The position numbers were made by a program, and so were the translations under genes. A stretch of 64,000 bases of DNA from Holacanthus passer. Its lineage: Eukaryota > Chordata > Actinopteri > Pomacanthidae. The notes beneath the pieces were generated by a model. The model made no database searches. It saw nothing but the letters and a program-made list of their open reading frames with translations, and had not been told where the DNA came from. This document shows, one piece after another, positions 57,601 to 64,000 of the stretch. Position 1 is the first letter of the stretch; each line of letters begins with the position of its first letter. The stretch is from NCBI GenBank assembly GCA_025331565.1, contig JAFREQ010000066.1, forward strand, positions 1,116,001 through 1,180,000. The letters are read 5' to 3'.

Positions 57601-60600
57601 ATACACATGTGTGCATTCTTGAAACAAATATTCACAGGTATGCACAGGTAGCACACATTCAGCGACCAATAAGTGCACTCACACAGCCTCTAATTAACAC
57701 ACAGATGCATACATAATGTGTAACCTACATGGAGGACCCTCACTGCAGGATTCTGGTGTTACGCAACACTGGAAACCTTAGCTCATGTAGCAGTGAGTGA
57801 CAGATTGATAGTGGTTGCTTTGGGAGAACAAGTCCATGTTTGCCCCCTTGTCATTCAGGCCTCTGGGGGGGGAGTGGGCTTCGGAATGATGGGGCCGTAG
57901 TTATTGAGGTGATTCATCCCCCCTGTGTGTTTGTGAATGTGTGTGTGTGTGTGGCAGTGACAGTGAGTAGAGCACCTTGATGGAATGACTGGCATTCCTC
58001 TGGACACGTTGGAGCTCGCACTTTAATGTGTACGTTTGTTTGTCACCACCTCAAACTCTGCAGAGAAGAGCTTCCTTTCTCCCTTTTAAACCCCCCTCTC
58101 ACCACAAGTCGTGGGCAGTAATCCACATGCAAACAAGAGGCCACAGTGTGGCCTCCGTGTCGCCGTCGAGAGGCAGTGTTATAGGTGCAAAGCCGGAGTG
58201 TGTTTGCAGCCAGGGTGCATTCTTGTGGTCTGACTGGGTTTCACTCAGCTGAACAACCAGGGGGCACCGGTTAAACATTAGTCAGTTAACTTAAGGGTAT
58301 ACTTGCGTTAGGAAGCCCATTTAGTAATCACCGAGCTCCAAGAAGGGCATTTGAGCTCACCAGCCTTTCACATACCCACTAGTGTTTATCATTTGCAACG
58401 AATGACACATTAAAGTTAATTACAGCAGTTTCATAGCACACTGATGCTGGCTGGTGAGCTGGCAGCCGGCACCGGCAATTGGGCATCGGCAGATGGTAGG
58501 TTGCCTGCACGTGGTTAATCCCGGTTTGAAGTCAGTTAGCAAGAATGATGTGGTTCACAGCGGAGACGGAAAAGTTTATCCCCTCCGCTTTTTCATCCTC
58601 GTATCCCCACAAGAGCTTCAAAAGAACTCCAGCCAAAGCTGTGATTACACACACACACAGGTTTGCACAGGTACTCATACATAAACAAAAGGTGTATTTC
58701 TTCAGATTAGCTTTGTCTCTGCTCACATATCTTCTCTCCTTTCCTTAACTTCGCTACACAATGACACTTTAGAGTAGTTTTTTTATGTTTGCTCACTGTG
58801 ATTTACTGTGTTGTCTCTGCCCGTGTGGACCCCTGTGCTTTTGTGTGTGGTTCACAGTTATTAACCCTGCATAACATCAGGAAGATTGCATGCTGTGTTT
58901 TAGTGGGAGAGGGCTCTGTTTGCTTTTTACGCCCATCCCTGGAGCCGTTTCTCAGCAGATTTACGACCACTATTGATGATTTTAAAATAAGAATGACCTT
59001 CCTCCCCCACTTGGCATGTTCACCGTATTTCACTTTCCAAAGAACACATTCCTGTAAGGTGTCTGTCTTTGTTCAAACCTTGATTTAAAGTGGTTTTATA
59101 GTTGGTAAAAATACAGATTGTCATGAATATTGAGAAGAGGAGAGGAGAAAAAAGAAGCTGGCTTAGAAGTTTGCTTTGCCTTGGCCTGTTGCTTTGAGGA
59201 TGCTGTCTTGTCATTAGTGGGAGTTGTACGGAGGGAAGGAAGGAAGCCAAGAGGAAGGGACGGACAGGGTGAGATCAAGGGATGGGATGAGAGATTATTA
59301 CAGCTGACTATTGTGCTGCCACTGTGCAGTCTTGTTCTTGTCTCAGGGGAGGAAAGATGATGATGATGGGTAATTTCAAATGCAGCCTTAAAAATAGGAC
59401 TGCATATTTCTGTATGTGTGTCCTTGACTCTTCATCTGTGTATGCGATGGTGGCGGTGGTGGGGGAGGCGATTCAGGGTTGGAGCAAAATTGAAAATGCG
59501 CAAAGCTCTTTCGGGAGATGAGGTTAAGTGCTGCCAATCCATTTAGGAAGAGAGTGCCGTAGTAATATGGGGACAAGAGCTTCTTTTTCTTACTGTTTGG
59601 TGTAGGAATACACAAAGCAGCTGGATTCTCAGCCGCATGCTGTACAGACCTGTGTTATAAAACAGCAAGGAAAGTATTAAGATCCTACTACATGTTTTGT
59701 GCCTGCTACAGAAAATTTTTATAGTTCTCCTCCTTTTGTGTCCAGCTGCTTTGATCAATCAAATAGCATGTGATGGGGGATAAACCGAACAAAGTCGATA
59801 AAGGCGGAGATAGCAGCAGCGAGGATCAGACAGGCGGAGTGCGTCAGGATTGAGGAATACCAATTAGGAATGGGGAATGTCATGGAAAAGCCTGGATCTG
59901 TGGCCAAGGAGATCATTTCCCTGGCAGAAGAGAAGAAATCCTAACCCCTGCGCCCCTCCAACCCTAAACCCTCCATCTGACTGTTGGCTGGCAGCGTGTC
60001 CTCTGGGATCCCTGCAAGCTGTTGCTTTTCAGACATCAACAGTTGCCTCAGCAGCAGTTGTTGAATGCACCCCTCCAAAAAAGCCCTGCCACCCCTCCTC
60101 CTTCCTTCGCACACACAGACACACACTTGGGTTCCATTACCACCTCATGTCTTTCCACACCAGTGGCTCGGCCTGGCGTGGGGGGTAGGAGAGAGTAAAA
60201 CTGCAACTCGTCCCTTAGTTTTTAATTTGACGTCTCAGAAAATGCAAAATGGCTGCACATGATCGTGAACACTGCACAATTTTAAGCCTGTGGACAGATA
60301 TTTGAATGCACCTCTGACCCAGTTATTGCTAAGGGGTGGCTTCAGAAAAATGATGGTGGAGCCTCGAGGGATTCTTTTCCTCCCTTATCTGCATCGCACA
60401 GCGATAACTTTGAGATGTGGGTGACTTAAAGTTCACTAGGCTGCAGAATGTCCTGTATTTGTGTACACTTGCATGCGTGTGAGCAAATTTACTCAAACCC
60501 CAGCCAGCCACAAGCGTAGGTCAAAAACCTACTGCAGTGATTCATTTTATCTCCTTTAAACCACTTTCATGTCCAATCTCTCCTTTCCATTTGTCAAAGA

Positions 60601-62313
60601 ACATTCCTGCGCCCCCCTCTGGACTTTAATCTAGTTAATGGTTAAGCAGCGGTGGTTAACCTCTCCAGTGAGGCTGGTCACTGTTTGACAATGACATCTT
60701 ATTGCTTTAACTGGGCCGGTGGGACCTGGGAGACAGGAGTTGGGAACATTAATCCTCCATGCTGGGAAGGCAGAAGGTGGAGGAGGGGTTGTTTGTGTGT
60801 GAGAGTCGAAGGCGGTATTTGTATTACAACACAAGAGTTTGGTTCTGTTGGATGTTCGCTATGACTTCATCTCTGCATGCGTGAGAAAAGGGGGTTCCCC
60901 ACGTTACCTGAGAGCCAAACCAGAGTGTCATCACTAAACAGATCCAGTGTCAGTTTTCAAGGCTTTCGAGTCAGGCAACTTGGCTTGAGGACATAACTCG
61001 TCTTTGTTTTATCGAGGTTTCGTTTACCTGAGCCCCTCTGAAACGACGACCGCAGCACTAAAGTTCCCTTTGCTCCTCTCTGCTTGTGTGAACTTGACTT
61101 TGAAAGAAAAGAGTGGAGGAGTAAAGTTACCGTGCCTTAGCTGTTAATATTCTCCTCAAGTCGCATCCTGTCTTAACTTTAGTTCCAAGTCTCTTTCTCT
61201 CTGTTAGTTACATTTCTCCCTGGAATTCTCTTGTCGGTCTCTTTACCGCACCCGACTGTATGCTCTGTGAATCATCACTTTTATCACACTGTTTTTCTTC
61301 TCTACACACTCATCTGTCTCTCCCCTCCTCTAACTTTGTCTCACCTCCCATCCATCATCTGTCTCTCATCCCTGCCGGGGACTGACACAAACTACATGCA
61401 TCCTCCTGACCATGTGTTGTCTAATCATCGCAGTAGCCTGAACAGAAGGGGCCACGAGAAGCAGGGTGTCTGAAAATCCCTGATGATTCTGAGCAGTAGG
61501 GGAAGGTAATCTCTTTTTTTTTGACTGACAGTTCAGCTAATGACAATAATAAAGCCTGAAGACTTACAGTCACATCCCGCTGGTGCAACAATATTTAAAA
61601 GTTGCATCAGTGCGGTGTAGCAGCGGTGGAAAGCTTGTGAGTTTCTTTTTGCTGTTCAACTAGGGCAAGACTTGTTTTTCTCGGCAATTTCAAATCTCGA
61701 TCTCCTATGTTGTTCTTGTTGTGTCCATCTTCCGGTAATACAAGCAGAGTCGAGTTTCATAGCTTCATTTTGATTCGGTCTAGCAGGAAAAAAGTACAAG
61801 CGTGTTCCCGTTCCATATGAATATTTAATCCAAAATCAATAGCATTCAATTGGGTTATGACTCCATCAGGCTAAATGATTCTCAATTACATGTCTGTGCA
61901 ATCTGCAGAACAACAAACGTGATGGATAGTTATTGTGGGGATAATGTTAGACTGACAGAGTGCCTAACTGATTTAGCCTCTTGTTATTAAGGGCTAAAGT
62001 AATTATAAACCCAGTGTTTTGCCTCAAGAGCTTCTTGCAGTCTACCCTGGTGGGCATGTTTCAGAAGCAAGACTAAATTTAGTTAACGATTATTTGTGCT
62101 GAATGATTATCCAGCAGAAGAACATACTGTATGGCCTGTCCTGGTTGCCTTATGGACTAGTGAGTGAGATTGAGGGGTCTTGGACAGGCAGCTTGGAGGA
62201 CCCCCTTTGATCCCTTTCCCCACTCACATCACCCACACACACACACACACAGACACTTTTTTTCTCCGTGGTGAATGATGAAAGATGTACCGACTCCCCA
62301 TGTCAATTAGCAG

Positions 62314-62345
62314 TTTGTGTGTGTGTGTGTGTGTGTGTGTGCGCG
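62314..62345. repeat. (GT)n microsatellite
   Basis: About 15 GT units ending in 'gcgcgtgc'. Confidence 0.93.
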
Positions 62346-62684
62346 TGCATTGAAGAAGTGTGTGAGGGTGGGGTTGGTTAATGGCAGGGGCAGAGAGGAC
62401 ACATGTTCAATAATAAGGCCTGACAAAGGGGGACAGGCAGAGGGAGGGAAGGAGGGAGGATGATGGAGCATTCAGTGTGTCACTGCTTTTCATTATGTCT
62501 CCCTTCTACTTAGGCCTTGAAATCAATATCATTATATTAATGAGAATATTTTCCCACATTGAAAGATGTCACAGAATGGCCAGTCACACAGAAAATAATG
62601 AAGTTTATATTTAATGCACAAATAAAGCAGAACATTCAATTAGTCATTTTTTGTTGTTTGCATGGAATAATTACTTTGGACTAT

Positions 62685-62978
62685 GGATGAAACTAATGAT
62701 TATTTTCATTTTCAGTTAATAATTGGTTGGGCTATAAAATGTCAAACAATGCTGAAAAACACTCATCATAGATTCCTAATACCATTTTTAGTTTAAAATC
62801 TCATCATTTATATGGTTTTAACAGTGATACAAAACACAACTGACCACAAATGAGGCACATGAACTAGGAAATGTTTGGCTTTTTTGGGGGGTGAAAAGTG
62901 ACTTAATTCTAAAAAATGTTGCTCATTAATTTTCTTTTGACTCACTATTTGGTTAATTGACTAATTGCTGCACCTATA
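62685..62978 (+). mobile_element. Dispersed fish repeat (copy C)
   Basis: 'gaaactaatgattattttca', 'gggctataaaatgtcaaaca' and 'ttgactaattgctgcaccta' mark the start, middle and end of the same family as at 5600 and 14718, in the same orientation. Confidence 0.6.
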
Positions 62979-63628
62979 ATTTGGACAACTTTGTATAACA
63001 ATGCAACATAATCTATCATCAGGATATGATGCCATTGAAAATCAATGAACTATGATTCTGAATTATCACTGATGGATAAAGCAGCAGAACTTAGTGTGAC
63101 CATCTGTCCAGTGCAGATTTCACAAGTGATGTGCTTTACTGATATACTCCATGTATATATGAGTGTGGGGTTTTTTTTTTTAATGGAATGGCCTCAACTA
63201 TTACAGGCAGCATGAGAGCCAAGTGTATCCCACTCAACTGTGTTCAGCCCAAATCATAAAGTGCTGCAGTTCATACGTAGCTGTAGCTCTGGGACTCCTC
63301 ACTGCAGCACTTTGTAAATGTATTTTTCAGTGAGGTCTTTCTGTCTCTGCACCTGAACAAGGCTACATTGTTAAGACATTCCTGTAGGCTGTTGGAATGC
63401 AGGTATTAATACTGGGCTGATTACACACACAGCAGAGAGAGAGAGAGAGACAGGGAAGGAAAGGAAAAGAAGGAGAGAGGAATGGAGAGGAGGTGTAGAG
63501 TGAAGGGAGTGGAGGAGGGCAGCACGTTGAGGCGCAGTGAAAGGGTGACAAATGGTGGTGCTTGTCAATGTTTAAACTATGTGTGTGATTGTGCACTCAT
63601 GGATGAATACATACATGCATGCATGCAG

Positions 63629-63651
63629 GTGTGTGTGTGTGTGTGTGTGTG
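63629..63651. repeat. (GT)n microsatellite next to ATGC repeats
   Basis: Eleven GT units directly after 'catacatgcatgcatgcagg'. Confidence 0.9.
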
Positions 63652-64000
63652 CATCTACATACTGGTCAGAAGGGGGTGTCTGTGTATTTGAATGTGTGTT
63701 CAGAGAGTGTGTGTGTGGAATGCAAACTCCATTAACTGAACTAACGCCGCAGCATGTGTGTGTGCGTGTGACAAAAGCAGAGAGTTAGCTGTGGGTGTGG
63801 GACAGGGCCCAGCTGTGTGTGTGGGCACCCGTCACTCGGAGCGGTCAGGGCTGTTAGGAGCATGTGAACATTACTGCAACCCCAACGTGAACTGGAATCC
63901 GGACTTAATGGAGGTTATAAATAGGTGTGTGCGTGTGTGTGTCCAGCCCCACATCGATGGCAGTACCAGCTGGTGATGGGACAGTGGTGGACTTGGACTA

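Larger units (their letters stand above)
54682..64000. other. Presumed intron 1 of the signal-peptide gene; no exon seen
   Basis: The first few hundred bases are CpG-containing, as expected just after a promoter. Later there are GT tracts (62314–62345, 63629–63651), GA tracts (63433–63450), a dispersed repeat (62685–62978) and otherwise non-repetitive sequence. No frame shows Ig-domain or other domain signatures. Confidence 0.5.

Noticed and set aside
1..64000. CRISPR arrays, prokaryotic operons, phage or endogenous retrovirus
   Set aside because: No direct-repeat/spacer arrays, Shine–Dalgarno-linked genes, LTR pairs or gag/pol/env-type frames were seen. All organisation is that of a vertebrate chromosome.

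Overview
This is a vertebrate nuclear genome window, most likely from a percomorph teleost fish. The genes are split by GT–AG introns. There are dense (GT/CA)n and (GA)n microsatellites, tRNA-derived SINEs, short DNA-transposon relics and a decayed non-LTR retrotransposon of kinds that are common in fish. Nothing bacterial, organellar or viral was seen. Most open frames here are chance frames in low-complexity DNA; only about 2.2 kb is coding by my reading.

Layout. (1) 1–17345, plus strand: the 3' half of cadm4 (synaptic cell adhesion molecule 4), entering from the left edge. Five exons encode Ig domain 3, an in-frame Thr/Pro/Ser-rich stalk exon, the transmembrane segment and the cytoplasmic tail. 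(2) 17346–21652: cadm4 3' flank, convergent with the next gene. (3) 21653–24117, minus strand: a two-exon, 408-codon class A GPCR related to adenosine receptors, with the family's intron position and disulfide cysteines but with almost every activation and nucleoside-binding residue changed. (4) 26982–33007, plus strand: complete rps19 (ribosomal protein eS19, 146 aa), with a TOP-type non-coding first exon and a stop codon that runs into its poly(A) signal. (5) 33030–54000: about 21 kb with no gene I can support, holding repeats, a LINE relic at about 50775–51900 and some unique-looking, possibly regulatory stretches. (6) 54618–54681, plus strand: a first coding exon that encodes a signal peptide and ends in a phase-1 donor. 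The rest of that gene lies beyond the window or in exons I could not see in the following 9.3 kb.

The genes do not form a functional unit. cadm4 is an axon–glia and synaptic adhesion protein, rps19 is a housekeeping small-subunit protein, and the GPCR and the signal-peptide gene are unassigned. The most unusual item is the GPCR: an open reading frame under apparent coding constraint that has lost the DRY, CWxP and NPxxY motifs and the sodium-site Asp. Secondary points are the cadm4 stalk cassette exon with CA repeats just after its donor, and transposable elements lying within about 45 bp of four splice acceptors.

Repeat identifications are from remembered consensus patterns and not from a database search. 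Ballesteros–Weinstein numbers come from alignment by eye.
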